Part shown: piece after piece, positions 27,633 to 35,778 of the stretch
Numbering within the stretch: the first letter of the stretch is position 1
How the letters are laid out: each line of letters opens with the position of its first letter
Assembly (NCBI GenBank): GCA_900465665.1
Contig: UBJO01000030.1
Coordinates: 32,710-96,709, forward strand
Length of the DNA: 64,000 nucleotides
Direction of reading: 5' to 3'
Source: Hyphomicrobiales bacterium
GTDB taxonomy: Bacteria > Pseudomonadota > Alphaproteobacteria > Rhizobiales > Rhizobiaceae
Program-made: the position numbers and the translations under genes
The notes under the pieces: model-generated
Told to the model about the DNA's origin: nothing
Seen by the model: only the letters and a program-made list of their open reading frames with translations
The model's database searches: none

Positions 27633-28475
27633 CTAACGCGAAAGCAGCGTCATCGCCGTCATGGAGTGCAGGAGCGTCTTCGTCGTGCCGCCGAAGATCA
27701 TCTGCCAGAGCCTCGAATGTGTGTAGGCGCCCATCACCAACAGATCGATGCTGCTGTCGGACAACCGGTTCTCGATAACGGCCGACGTGCTCTTGTCCGT
27801 GGTCGTCGCCGTTGCAAGCGTGACGTTGACGCCGTGGCGGGCAAGTGTCGCGGCGATTTCCGCACCCGCGACTGCCGCCGATTGCAGCGCGTTGTCGACC
27901 GGGTCGACGGAGAAGATCTCAACCTCGTCGGCAGCCTTCAGGAAGGGCAGGGCGTCGAATGTGGCGCGCGCCGCTTCCTTGGAGCCGTTCCAGGCGACCA
28001 GCACCCGCTTGATCGGCTTCGGCTGGCGAATGATGAAGGGGATCATCAGAACCGGCCGTCCGCTTTCGAGCAGGAAGTTATCGACATCGACATGACTGTC
28101 CGACGGCCGTGCCGGATCGGCCTGCGAGGCGATCAAGAGATCGGCGCTGCGCGCGCTCTCGATCAACGGCGCCGAGCCGTAGCCGGTCGAGGAGGCGAAG
28201 CTGCGCCACTCGAACGACACGCCTTCCACTTCCGCCTTGCGGCGAACGATCGTCTCGATCTTGACCCTTTCGCTATGCGCCATGTCCTGCAGCGCCTGCA
28301 CAGCGACAGGATCGGGAATCTCCATCGGCGCCACGAGCGGCACGACGGCGATCGTTTCCGCATGAAGCCCGATCACATGGGCACCGTGTTCCGCAGCCAG
28401 TGCGAAGGCCAGATCGGCGACTGCGGTGCAATTGTCTGAAGTATCGAGAATCGCAAGAATGGTTTTGTAAGACAT
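27633..28475 (-). CDS. Tandem universal stress protein
   Basis: 280 residues. Two UspA-like domains in tandem. The first starts [25 protein letters not shown]; the second starts [26 protein letters not shown] and ends with the ATP-binding G-2x-G-9x-G-S/T-like pattern ([29 protein letters not shown]). Two-domain Usp proteins of rhizobia respond to general stress or low oxygen. The ATG has AAGGAGAT upstream, which excludes the longer frame. It stands beside the CinA-type gene on the same strand. Confidence 0.92.
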   Translation of the reverse strand: MSYKTILAILDTSDNCTAVADLAFALAAEHGAHVIGLHAETIAVVPLVAPMEIPDPVAVQALQDMAHSERVKIETIVRRKAEVEGVSFEWRSFASSTGYGSAPLIESARSADLLIASQADPARPSDSHVDVDNFLLESGRPVLMIPFIIRQPKPIKRVLVAWNGSKEAARATFDALPFLKAADEVEIFSVDPVDNALQSAAVAGAEIAATLARHGVNVTLATATTTDKSTSAVIENRLSDSSIDLLVMGAYTHSRLWQMIFGGTTKTLLHSMTAMTLLSR

Positions 28476-28583
28476 GGGTATCTCCTTGCTCGGATGAAAA
28501 AGTCCGTAAGAGAAGCAATGCGCTTGGCCGGCATTTGTTTCCTTGACCGAGATCAAGTCCCGCAGGCCGGCTCTAGAAAGAAA

Positions 28584-29357
28584 TTAGGCCTCCGCTGATG
28601 GGTTTTCCAGGACAGTCCGCTCGCGGCGAATGCCTTCGATCATCGCCGAGACATCCGCGCCGGCGGCATCGATCACGGCCTGCGAGCGACCACGAACAAC
28701 GATCTCGGTCGAGAATTTCTGGCCGACATAGCGCGGATAGGAGCCGATGCTGGTTTCCTGATGCGCCTTCTGGATCGCGGCGAGCGGCGTGCCGATATCG
28801 CCTTCGCCATAAGGGCACGAGATCGCCAGCGACAGCACCGGCGTTCCGGTTCTGAGCGTCGGGATAACCGCGTCGACCATCGCCTGAAACACCTGCGGCA
28901 CGCCGGCCATGACATAGACGTTGCCGATATTGAAACCGGGCGCCGTGGAGACCGGGTTGGGAATGTGCGTCGCGCCGACAGGCATGCGAGCCATCCGCTG
29001 GCGGGCCTCGGTGAACTCCATCTCGCGGCGCTTGTACATATCGCCAAGCAGCGCCATTGCCTTCTCGTCGTGATGGCAGGCAACGCCGAAGGCCTTGGAG
29101 ACGGCGTCGGCCGTGATGTCGTCATGGGTCGGCCCAATGCCGCCCGAGGTGAAGACATAGTCGTATTTCGTCCTCAGCGCGTTCAGCGCCTCGACGATCG
29201 CGTCCTCTTCGTCCGCGACGATGCGGACTTCCTTGAGGTCGATGCCTGCAAGCAGCAGCATATCGGCGAGATGGCCGATGTTCTTGTCCTTGGTGCGGCC
29301 GGATAAAAGCTCGTCGCCGATTGCCAGAATGGCTGCGGTCACAATCTGTTGGGTCAT
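28584..29357 (-). CDS. CinA-type/MoCF-fold molybdopterin-binding protein
   Basis: 257 residues. MoCF/MogA-like fold: TAAILAIGDELLSGRTKDKN, TSGGIGPTHDDITADAV and a central YVMAGVPQVFQAMVDAV segment. It corresponds to the N-terminal half of CinA (competence/damage-inducible protein A) without the nicotinamide-nucleotide amidohydrolase half. Stand-alone proteins of this kind are common in alphaproteobacteria and are thought to act as ADP-ribose or nucleotide pyrophosphatases; the exact substrate here is not established. Confidence 0.9.
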   Translation of the reverse strand: MTQQIVTAAILAIGDELLSGRTKDKNIGHLADMLLLAGIDLKEVRIVADEEDAIVEALNALRTKYDYVFTSGGIGPTHDDITADAVSKAFGVACHHDEKAMALLGDMYKRREMEFTEARQRMARMPVGATHIPNPVSTAPGFNIGNVYVMAGVPQVFQAMVDAVIPTLRTGTPVLSLAISCPYGEGDIGTPLAAIQKAHQETSIGSYPRYVGQKFSTEIVVRGRSQAVIDAAGADVSAMIEGIRRERTVLENPSAEA

Positions 29358-29651
29358 GTTAGGTCTCTGTCTTCACTCAGTCTTTGGTGTCGAGCTTATA
29401 CCAAATAGAGCGGACGGGAAGCCCGTGCCCACCAATACGGAAATGTGAACGCAAGGCAAAAACGTGCGATAAGATTGAACAGTCCGTCTCTCGCGGCGTG
29501 GCTGGCCGTCACCCAGTGCATGCGCTAGCTATTTGGCAGACGCACGATGCGTTGCGAGGCATTCTTTATGATACGCGAATTCATCAAACGGATTTTGGTC
29601 GGTGCACCGAGCGCAGCACCCGCCGCAACCCAGAAAGAGGAAACGTCCAAG

Positions 29652-30248
29652 ATGGCTAAGGTTCTGGTTCTTTACTATTCGTCGTACGGCCACATCGAGA
29701 CGATGGCATACGCCGTTGCCGAGGGCGCGAAATCCACAGGCGCCGAGGTGACCGTCAAGCGCGTACCGGAGCTGGTACCGGAAGAAGTCGCCAAGGCATC
29801 GCATTTCAAGCTTGATCAGCAGGCACCGATCGCCACCGTGGACGAGTTGGCCGAATACGATGCGATCATCGTCGGCGCCGGCACCCGCTTCGGCACGGTT
29901 GCGTCGCAGATGCGCAACTTCTGGGACCAGACGGGTGGCCTGTGGTTTGCCGGCAAGCTGGTCGGCAAGGTCGGCTCGGTTTTCACCTCGTCCGCCACGC
30001 AGCACGGCGGCCAGGAATCCACCATCCTCGGCTTCATCCCGACCTTCCTCCACCAGGGCATGGTCGTCGCCGGACTTCCCTATGCCTTCCAGGGCCAGAT
30101 GGGCGTGGACGAGATCAAGGGCGGCTCGCCTTATGGTGCATCCACGATTACCGATGGCGACGGTTCGCGCCAGCCTTCTGCCATCGAGCTCGACGCCGCC
30201 AAGTTCCAGGGCGCGCATGTCGCCAAGCTCGCAGCAAAGCTCGCCTGA
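29652..30248 (+). CDS. wrbA: NAD(P)H:quinone oxidoreductase WrbA
   Basis: 198 residues, the usual WrbA length. Flavodoxin fold binding FMN: start [21 protein letters not shown], the [24 protein letters not shown] loop and the THHGG-like [13 protein letters not shown] segment. It reduces quinones by two electrons, avoiding semiquinone formation. The ATG used follows GAGGAAACGTCCAAG; a 35-codon in-frame extension exists but is not part of the family. It is the last complete chromosomal gene on the plus strand before the prophage. Confidence 0.96.
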   Translation: MAKVLVLYYSSYGHIETMAYAVAEGAKSTGAEVTVKRVPELVPEEVAKASHFKLDQQAPIATVDELAEYDAIIVGAGTRFGTVASQMRNFWDQTGGLWFAGKLVGKVGSVFTSSATQHGGQESTILGFIPTFLHQGMVVAGLPYAFQGQMGVDEIKGGSPYGASTITDGDGSRQPSAIELDAAKFQGAHVAKLAAKLA

Positions 30249-30272
30249 GCCAAGGGGCGTGTCAAAACAGTG

Positions 30273-30299
30273 AAGGCGCGGCCTCGGGCCGCGCCTTTT
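30273..30299 (+). terminator. Terminator after wrbA
   Basis: Perfect 11-bp stem AAGGCGCGGCC / GGCCGCGCCTT with a 3-nt loop, followed by TTC. Strong Rho-independent shape. Confidence 0.85.
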
Positions 30300-30364
30300 C
30301 ATGTGTGGCGTCGAAACGCCGAAGCACTGTATCGGTAGTCGTCGACTGCGGGCCTTACGTTCGT

Positions 30365-30502
30365 TCAGCCGTATAGTCCATGAAACTTGGCTGTATAAAC
30401 GAAGAGCGGTACCCCAAATACCGCAAGTCCAATCAAGAATGCCGTGCTTGTTCTAACCAGTCTCAGGCGCCGTGTGCGGGCGCCATCCCAATCGTAAACC
30501 AT
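30365..30502 (-). CDS. Very small single-TM membrane protein (45 aa)
   Basis: 45 residues: basic N-terminus MVYDWDGARTRRLRLVR, one hydrophobic helix (TAFLIGLAVFGVPLFVYTA) and a short tail. The ATG has GGGAGTAAG upstream with normal spacing. The YDWDGARTRR opening looks conserved in character and the reading frame explains the otherwise empty space between wrbA and the tRNA. Role unknown. Confidence 0.65.
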   Translation of the reverse strand: MVYDWDGARTRRLRLVRTSTAFLIGLAVFGVPLFVYTAKFHGLYG

Positions 30503-30723
30503 CGTCTTACTCCCACCACAAGACAAGCTTTACAAATACACGACCAGAAGCCGTGTCTTTACTGACACAGGCATACAATCACATTCTAACATTGCAAAAA
30601 AGATGCTTGTTAATGACTCCGTAATATGTTTTCCGACCGTGGCCGAATCGCATCACGTTGCACTTTGTACGATACCGGATGCACTTGACTGAATCGCCGC
30701 AGTCGTTGATTGAGGGTGCTATT

Positions 30724-30764
30724 GCGGGCGTGGCGAAACTGGTAGACGCAAGGGACTTAAAATC
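30724..30764 (+). tRNA. tRNA-Leu (UAA), 5' half only; prophage attachment site
   Basis: The sequence reads the acceptor 5' strand GCGGGCG, a D-arm typical of tRNA-Leu (GGCGAAACTGGTAGACGC), the anticodon stem AGGGA, and loop CTTAAAA with anticodon UAA. The 3' anticodon strand should be TCCCT, but after TC the sequence changes to ACTTAG and no variable arm, T-arm (GGTTCRA) or acceptor 3' strand follows. The gene is therefore broken here. The integrase gene begins 96 bases away, so this is the left attachment junction. A complete tRNA would have to be rebuilt at the right junction, outside the window. Confidence 0.85.
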
Positions 30765-30859
30765 ACTTAGAAACCCCGTGTTCCAAGGCCTTCTGGCTGC
30801 AAAACATCGTCCGTTTTTCGATGGAAAACGACGGAACAAAATGAGATTTGCAAAACATT

Positions 30860-31930
30860 TCAGCGCTTCTTTTTGCTCTCGAATGCCCTGATTACTTTTG
30901 CCTCGGCCTCAACGTGCCGAGTATAATGAGCGCCCATGCGCTCTGACTTGTCGCCAAGCGCGGCGGCAACGTCTCCGGTGTCCGCACCACTCCTCGCCAG
31001 ATCGGCAGCATAGCTCGTCCTGAGCCCGTGCAGAGTGGTTCCAGCGCCAATCATCCCCTCCGCTTCAAGATCTCGCAGATAGTGGCTTACCGCCGTCTGC
31101 ATCTGCTTCTCGTCATCCCACGGCGTGCCGTCCAGCTTGGTGCAGATCATCAGCGCGGTCTTGTCGAGCTTGTCGAGATATTCCTGCAGTTCGGAGACGA
31201 CGGGAACCATTGTGTTCTCTTGGTTCTTTTTCGTCACCTTGCGAAAGCAGTTCCAGCCATGGATTGGGTGAGGGGCGATGTCTTTCCACCCGAGCTTGAC
31301 CAGCGTCTGCCCGCGATAGCCGGCGTGCCTGGCGATGATCATCGGCGTGAGCAGGTAGGCCGGTGCGTTGTCGCGCACAAACGCCCATTCCCAGGGCAAC
31401 CATTCTCTATTTGCATTCGGATCGGCGCTGTGGGCCTTATCCAAGCCGAGGGCGGGGTTCGTGGCCATCTTCCGCCGCTTCACCGCCTGCCCGAACATGG
31501 AAGACAGGGCGGCTACCATCTTGTCAGCGAACCGGCCTTTCTTCACTTTGGCGCATTGGTCGCGCAGGTCGTAGATATCTGCTTGGGTGATGTCCGAAAG
31601 GACGTAATCGAACTCAGGCCGAAGGTATGTAAAAGCCTTGGTGTAATCGTCCTGGGTGGCCTTCGAGAGCGTCTGATACTTCGAACAATCATTCTCGAAC
31701 CAGTAGACGAGGGCGCCAAGCGTACCATCCTCGTAGGTTCGCTTCTGGGCGAGGACGCGCCGAGCATTGTACTTGGCGAGGAAGTCGGGCATTGCCATGC
31801 GCTTGTCGAGATCGTCGCGCGTCCCCTCGAAGCTGCCGAGCAGCTTTTCCTTGGTCTCGCGGACGTAGACATACCACTTCCCGCGGGCCTTGATGATGTT
31901 AAGCCCTTCTAGCTTCACCTTCACCACCAT
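30860..31930 (-). CDS. Tyrosine recombinase (phage integrase)
   Basis: 356 residues. The N-terminal SAM-like core-binding domain (about residues 65-160) is followed by the catalytic domain. Catalytic Arg206 lies in HAGYRGQTLVKLGW, the Lys region is FRKVTKKNQENT, His301 and Arg304 are in TTLHGLRTSYAADLA, and Tyr336 in GAHYTRH is the nucleophile. The LGH position that usually carries a third His is Asp (LGDKSE), a known variation. It lies next to the half tRNA and reads toward it, as expected for an int-att module. The ATG chosen is inside the xis-like gene (32-base overlap). Confidence 0.95.
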   Translation of the reverse strand: MVVKVKLEGLNIIKARGKWYVYVRETKEKLLGSFEGTRDDLDKRMAMPDFLAKYNARRVLAQKRTYEDGTLGALVYWFENDCSKYQTLSKATQDDYTKAFTYLRPEFDYVLSDITQADIYDLRDQCAKVKKGRFADKMVAALSSMFGQAVKRRKMATNPALGLDKAHSADPNANREWLPWEWAFVRDNAPAYLLTPMIIARHAGYRGQTLVKLGWKDIAPHPIHGWNCFRKVTKKNQENTMVPVVSELQEYLDKLDKTALMICTKLDGTPWDDEKQMQTAVSHYLRDLEAEGMIGAGTTLHGLRTSYAADLARSGADTGDVAAALGDKSERMGAHYTRHVEAEAKVIRAFESKKKR

Positions 31931-32162
31931 ATAGCCGATCCCCGAACTTGCGCTTAGGCGCGGCATCCTGCTTGTTCGGGTCGATCGATACCAGCCATTC
32001 GTCGAGGCGCTGGCGCAAATATCTTTCGCCCCTTGTGGATTGGGTGAATTTCAGTGGACGAACCGGGCAAACCTTTTTGAAGGTCTCGACACAGACGCCG
32101 CAATATGCCGCCGCCGATTTCTGGTCCATGGCCGCCGGCCAATAGGGGATTTGGTCGGTCAT
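31899..32162 (-). CDS. Excisionase-like DNA-binding protein
   Basis: 87 residues, start overlapping the stop of the upstream gene. It has a short helix-turn-helix (DQKSAAAYCGVCVETFKKVCP) followed by RPLKFTQSTRGERYLRQRLDEWLVSID, the wing-and-tail pattern of MerR/AlpA-like excisionases. Position directly upstream of int with a 32-base overlap supports a role in directing excision. No similarity claim beyond that pattern. Confidence 0.75.
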   Translation of the reverse strand: MTDQIPYWPAAMDQKSAAAYCGVCVETFKKVCPVRPLKFTQSTRGERYLRQRLDEWLVSIDPNKQDAAPKRKFGDRLYGGEGEARRA

Positions 32163-32476
32163 TAGCTGCCCTCCCTCTGCGAGGGCGCTGGTGGGTCGCT
32201 GATGCCGGCGGCATCGCGGGTTGACTGCCGATAGCCGCAATCCCATCCATTCAGCCACACGGCTTCCATGAGCGCGGACACGCCCCATTCCTTTGCCCGC
32301 TGGCGCATGTCGGACGGCATCTGGCGATAAGCTTCAGCGACCAGCGCCTGTTTCTGCGCGGCAAACTTCTCACGGTCCAAGACCGCTGCGGCCTCGTCCT
32401 CTGCGCTCAGTCGGTTGATGAGATTGAGCCTCGCGGCCTTTGCCGGGGAGAACATGTGATCGTTGCGGTCACCCAT
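32162..32476 (-). CDS. Phage hypothetical protein
   Basis: 104 residues, largely helical and basic (SPAKAARLNLINRLSAEDEAAAVLDREKFAAQKQALVAEAYRQM, then VWLNGWDCGYRQSTRDAAG). No recognised domain. The start overlaps the end of the upstream gene by 8 bases and its stop shares the base of the next start, so it is part of a translationally coupled leftward operon. The frame is open upstream, but that part overlaps the neighbouring gene. Confidence 0.7.
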   Translation of the reverse strand: MGDRNDHMFSPAKAARLNLINRLSAEDEAAAVLDREKFAAQKQALVAEAYRQMPSDMRQRAKEWGVSALMEAVWLNGWDCGYRQSTRDAAGISDPPAPSQREGS

Positions 32477-33140
32477 TCTCCACCCCCGAAGCACTGATGG
32501 CCTCGAAGCGACCGTCTTCGAACTCCTCGCGAGGGCGAACCCACAAAGAGCCGTCGTCGGTGGAGCGGTAGATCGCGACCTCGCGCATATCGACCGACGA
32601 ATATCCAACGCCTTCGAAGTATTTTCCCCACTTCTCGGCCTGCATTTTGCCGATGCCAATCAGCACGTAGGTGATGCCGCGCTTCTTGTGGCGGTGGGTC
32701 GGTGCACCCCCAACCGAAAGCTCTGCGCGAGCTGTCTCACCTGCCAGAACGGCATCGATCGTCGCAAGATCGATCTTGAACTTCTCGCTGTCGTAGATGT
32801 GAGCTTCTACGGATGGAAGCCACTCGCGGGCGAGGCGGAGAGCCCCAGCCATTTTAGCATGGGGCGGTGGGGACCGCCGATCGAACTCCGCCCATACCTG
32901 GCAGACAACGCACTCGGCATTAATGTCGGTGCATCTCTCACCCCAATGAGCCGTTATTGCTTCCGCGATTAAATCGCTCAGCTCTTCACGGGCCGCCACC
33001 GGTTTAGAAGAGGGCGCCGCGGCCTCATGTCGCTTGATGGCAGCATAGATATCCTCGATGACAGATGCGTCCTCGATAGCCCTGTCGAAAACCTCGTCCA
33101 CGATCTTGCCGAGAAGCTCGCGGCTGATTGCCTCGCTCAT
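32469..33140 (-). CDS. Phage protein with DUF1653-like C-terminal segment
   Basis: 223 residues. N-terminal helical region (ELLGKIVDEVFDRAIEDASVIEDIYAAIKRH) with a CVVC pair in the middle, and a C-terminal module THRHKKRGITYVLIGIGKMQ ... DMREVAIYRSTDDGSLWVRPREEFEDGRF. This is the R-H-x-K-G-x-x-Y-x-V-x-G / V-x-Y-x-x-x-x-G-x-x-W-x-R-P-x-x-x-F pattern of DUF1653 proteins. Function unknown; common in prophage early arms. Confidence 0.78.
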   Translation of the reverse strand: MSEAISRELLGKIVDEVFDRAIEDASVIEDIYAAIKRHEAAAPSSKPVAAREELSDLIAEAITAHWGERCTDINAECVVCQVWAEFDRRSPPPHAKMAGALRLAREWLPSVEAHIYDSEKFKIDLATIDAVLAGETARAELSVGGAPTHRHKKRGITYVLIGIGKMQAEKWGKYFEGVGYSSVDMREVAIYRSTDDGSLWVRPREEFEDGRFEAISASGVENG

Positions 33141-33141
33141 A

Positions 33142-33300
33142 TCACTTGCCTTTCTGGTGGGGAGTGGACGGGAACTGCTTGTAACTACCGCATTTTGAGC
33201 AGAAATAGCTCGTGCCAGGGACAAGCGCTTGGAACAATGAGGGGCGCCATTTGTGGTCGCAAAACCTGTGGCGGATGATTTCTCTGAGCTTCCGAATCAA
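33142..33300 (-). CDS. Short zinc-ribbon-like phage protein (52 aa)
   Basis: 52 residues from a TTG start, with one Cys-His part (RHRFCDHKWRP) and one CxxC (YFCSKCGSYKQFP), a possible minimal zinc-binding pair. The TTG overlaps the preceding gene's stop in a TTGA arrangement and has GGGAGGTGG upstream with good spacing. It ends one base before the next ATG. Codon use and operon fit support a real gene despite its length. Confidence 0.65.
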   Translation of the reverse strand: MIRKLREIIRHRFCDHKWRPSLFQALVPGTSYFCSKCGSYKQFPSTPHQKGK

Positions 33301-33596
33301 GGCTTCCACCTCCCTTCGGCAATGGCCACGTCTCGCTCTTGCGGAGAAAGACCAAGACCGAAATCAGATGGAGAGAGCTTAGAATTTTCTTTTGACGGTT
33401 GCTGGCTGGCGCGTTTGTTCCATGCTCGAGCCGCGGCATCGGCGCCGGGAATTTCTTCCTCGTCACTCTCCTGGCACTCGGTTGGCCCCTTAGCAGAGCA
33501 GTGATTGCAGAAGACGTAGGCCGAACTGAAATCAGCTCGTTCGACAAACGAGTCCGATGTCCCGCAAAACGGGCAAGGCTTCAACTCTTCGCTCAT
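33297..33596 (-). CDS. Lar-family restriction-alleviation-like protein
   Basis: 99 residues. It starts ELKPCPFCGTSDSFVE with a second pair FCNHCSAKGP, then AAARAWNKRA. This zinc-ribbon plus AxxxWNxR arrangement defines the Lar family; Lar of the Rac prophage reduces EcoKI restriction by altering its methylase/nuclease balance. The C-terminal third is lower in complexity. Coupled to the HNH gene upstream and the 52-aa gene downstream. Membership is good; activity is inferred. Confidence 0.82.
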   Translation of the reverse strand: MSEELKPCPFCGTSDSFVERADFSSAYVFCNHCSAKGPTECQESDEEEIPGADAAARAWNKRASQQPSKENSKLSPSDFGLGLSPQERDVAIAEGRWKP

Positions 33597-34003
33597 CGTC
33601 TCGTCTCCTGTATCGGCGCGTAAAGCTGGGCGGGTGGCAAAGGTTGGCGGCTAGGGCGATCTGGCTTCGAGCGCTTGGGGAAGCCCTGCGACTTGATCTT
33701 TCCCGCGGCGCGGATGACCCCTGAGGCCTTATCCCGTTGGCGATCCGACTTCCTGATCTGCTGGATATCGCCACGGGTTTTAATCTTATGGCACTGGACG
33801 CAGACTGCTCGGCAGTTCTCGAGGCTGTTGTCGCCTCCGAGCTGATCAGGAACATCATGATCGAACTGCACTCCAAGAGAGAGGGAGCAGTTGCAGCGCT
33901 GGCCTTCTTCGAGGCCGTAGCGAGGGCCTGATGCCTCGCAGCGGGTGCCGGCGCGGGTGAGGGCTGCTTGCTTAGTGGCGCGGGTGAACTCGGTGCGGCT
34001 CAT
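33593..34003 (-). CDS. HNH endonuclease
   Basis: 136 residues. HNH core: VQFDHDVPDQLGGDNSLENCRAVCVQCHKIKT, with the DH pair, the Asn and the final CxxC-H. A CEAS/CNCS cysteine pair upstream suggests a zinc-stabilised fold. The basic C-terminus (RSKPDRPSRQPLPPAQ) may bind DNA. Phage-borne HNH proteins act in genome packaging or recombination, but this one is in the early arm beside Lar, so a role in DNA exchange or defence is more likely than packaging. Confidence 0.88.
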   Translation of the reverse strand: MSRTEFTRATKQAALTRAGTRCEASGPRYGLEEGQRCNCSLSLGVQFDHDVPDQLGGDNSLENCRAVCVQCHKIKTRGDIQQIRKSDRQRDKASGVIRAAGKIKSQGFPKRSKPDRPSRQPLPPAQLYAPIQETRR

Positions 34004-34944
34004 GCGACACCTCGCAGTTTCTCAACCGTCGTTTCCAGGACCTCGGCGTAATGCTCCAGCACGACGCCCAGCTTCGACGGCGTGTTTGCCACATTCCGCA
34101 TGGAAGCGCTGATTGCGCGGGCGCGCTCGATGCCCTCAGGTGACATTGCCTTGATCTGAGCCGCCCACTCTTTCTCGATGGCCTTCAAGGCTCCTGGAGA
34201 GACAGTCGTGTCGGCGGCCATCGGCAACACATCAGCAGCGAACCGGATCAGGATCTCTCGTTCGGTTTCAACGACCGGCGATCCCGATGGGGGTGTCTCA
34301 GGATCGCCGGCGTTGTCCGGCACCTCGGCGGGGGACGAGGCGACGGTATCGGTAGAGGAGACCGGATCAGGGACAGTTCCGGCCTCCTCGGCAGGCGCGT
34401 CTGTGGTGTCATCAGCGCCTGCGGTATCCGACGACATGGGCGGAGCGTCGGATTCGTGTGTCTCGGGCGGCAAGATCTCGCCTTCGATGATCTCGCCGGT
34501 TTCGGGATCGTGTGGCTCTTCCTTGATGTGAGCCGTCTCCTTGCGGAGCGTGGCGACGTCAACGCCGGTCATGGCGCTGAGCAGGTCGATCATCTGGTCG
34601 AGCGCTTCCTGCAGCTCGGGATCGTCAAGCTCGGTCAGGCTCTTCGGATACGACATGAAGTCACCGCCGACGGTCTTAGACAGATTGACGATGCCCAGGG
34701 CGAGCTTGATAGCCTCGTGGGCTTCGTCGCGGTTCTTCCACGGTGTCTGGCACTGCTTCAGCACGAGGCCGATGATGGCGAACCACTTCTTGACGAGAAT
34801 GCGGTCCTTCTCTTCGGTGAAACGGACATAGACGACAGTGCCGCGGCGATAGCTGTTGACACGCTCGGCGTCGAACGGACCAGCCGGGATGAGCCGGCCG
34901 CCGTCGATCGTCATGCGCAGCGCTGGGAAATCAGACTTGGTCAT
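34000..34944 (-). CDS. Conserved phage early protein (DNA-metabolism region)
   Basis: 314 residues. The N-terminal ~110 residues (LRMTIDGGRLIPAGPFDAERV..., VVYVRFTEEKDRILVKKWFAIIGLVLKQC) resemble phage proteins of the DUF1367/NinB-adjacent type: short strands, then FxxKxF helices. A long acidic Pro/Thr/Ser linker (residues about 135-215) leads to a C-terminal helical domain (EKEWAAQIKAMSPEGIERARAISASM). It lies in the recombination cluster between HNH and Bet. Function is not assigned. Confidence 0.75.
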   Translation of the reverse strand: MTKSDFPALRMTIDGGRLIPAGPFDAERVNSYRRGTVVYVRFTEEKDRILVKKWFAIIGLVLKQCQTPWKNRDEAHEAIKLALGIVNLSKTVGGDFMSYPKSLTELDDPELQEALDQMIDLLSAMTGVDVATLRKETAHIKEEPHDPETGEIIEGEILPPETHESDAPPMSSDTAGADDTTDAPAEEAGTVPDPVSSTDTVASSPAEVPDNAGDPETPPSGSPVVETEREILIRFAADVLPMAADTTVSPGALKAIEKEWAAQIKAMSPEGIERARAISASMRNVANTPSKLGVVLEHYAEVLETTVEKLRGVA

Positions 34945-35237
34945 GCGGCGGTTCCTTTCAAGGCAGCTTGCGCAACCGCCATGGCTTCGTCAGCCGTGAG
35001 GCCGCGATATTCTTCGGTGGTCGCTATCTGGGAGAGGGCGGCGCGAAGCTTTGCGACCTCACGGATCAGGCCGGTGTTGGCATCGACGTAAGCGACGTTC
35101 GCCTTTTCAAGCTCGGCGATTCCCTGTGACACTTCCCGCAGCGCATCGATGTCGTATCCGTCCACACCGTGGCAGACAGGAACCTTGCGAATGCGTGTTG
35201 CGAGGTCGCGCAGATATTCGGTTGCGTTTATGGGCAT
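34941..35237 (-). CDS. Phage hypothetical protein
   Basis: 98 residues, helical (TEYLRDLATRIRKVPVCHGVDGYDIDALREV, VAKLRAALSQI), no recognised motif. GGAGGG ribosome-binding site before the ATG; start and stop overlap both neighbours, consistent with a coupled operon. Confidence 0.7.
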   Translation of the reverse strand: MPINATEYLRDLATRIRKVPVCHGVDGYDIDALREVSQGIAELEKANVAYVDANTGLIREVAKLRAALSQIATTEEYRGLTADEAMAVAQAALKGTAA

Positions 35238-35542
35238 GACTGACCCTCCGCCTTGGCGACGGCTTCCATCCATTCTCGGATTGCCTGGCAATCCTTCGGG
35301 CTCTGGCCGGCGGCTCGGTAGACCTCAGCGAGCTTGACGGCGAGATGCTTGCCCTTCAGCAGGAGATCAGGAGCGGCCGCGATCACGCGAGCGTTCGCCA
35401 GTGCCTCGTCGCGATTGTTCTCGCCGGCGTGCCTGATGTCGGCAAAGGCTTCTGCGAAGATGCCCGTATCATAGGCACTGATGCCGTTGTCGCCGTTGGC
35501 AGCCGTCTTGAACTTCCAAGGACCGGGGGTGTGCTTGGTCAT
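35228..35542 (-). CDS. Phage protein of the HTPGPW / ANARxIAAAPDLL family
   Basis: 104 residues. It opens TKHTPGPWKF, has EALANARVIAAAPDLL in the middle and ends EAVAKAEGQS. These wordings recur in small phage early proteins across Proteobacteria. A second gene in this operon (39045-39356) shares the same plan. Role unknown. The ATG overlaps the upstream gene stop. Confidence 0.82.
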   Translation of the reverse strand: MTKHTPGPWKFKTAANGDNGISAYDTGIFAEAFADIRHAGENNRDEALANARVIAAAPDLLLKGKHLAVKLAEVYRAAGQSPKDCQAIREWMEAVAKAEGQSCP

Positions 35543-35778
35543 GCTTCGCTCCCCTCAAAATCTACCTGAGCGATATGAAGCGCGTTGACCCGGCAGAGTT
35601 CGAGTTCTCCCTTCCAGACGCAAAACCAGCGGATGCCATAGGTGCCGAAGTTTTCGTCAAATTCGGTGATGCTGGTCACACCATCGAAGCCGATTACATG
35701 TGCGATCGGCAATTCGCCGGAGCGCAGAGGTTCAGGGCCGTAAACGCCGCGGACCTTTTTCGTAGGTATCTCCCTCAT
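35539..35778 (-). CDS. Phage hypothetical protein
   Basis: 79 residues, beta-rich (VIGFDGVTSITEFDENFGTYGIRWFCVWKGELELCRV), no recognised domain. It is coupled to the bet gene upstream through a 4-base overlap, so it may work with the recombinase, but that is only positional. Confidence 0.7.
   Translation of the reverse strand: MREIPTKKVRGVYGPEPLRSGELPIAHVIGFDGVTSITEFDENFGTYGIRWFCVWKGELELCRVNALHIAQVDFEGSEA

Noticed and set aside
30724..30860. Group I intron in tRNA-Leu(UAA)
   Set aside because: Such introns enter after the first anticodon base and need about 250 bases; only 95 bases separate the break from the integrase gene and no 3' exon follows.
30658..30891. 77-codon rightward frame across the tRNA
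   Set aside because: Its text VAKLVDARDLKSL is the translated tRNA-Leu sequence, a known artefact.
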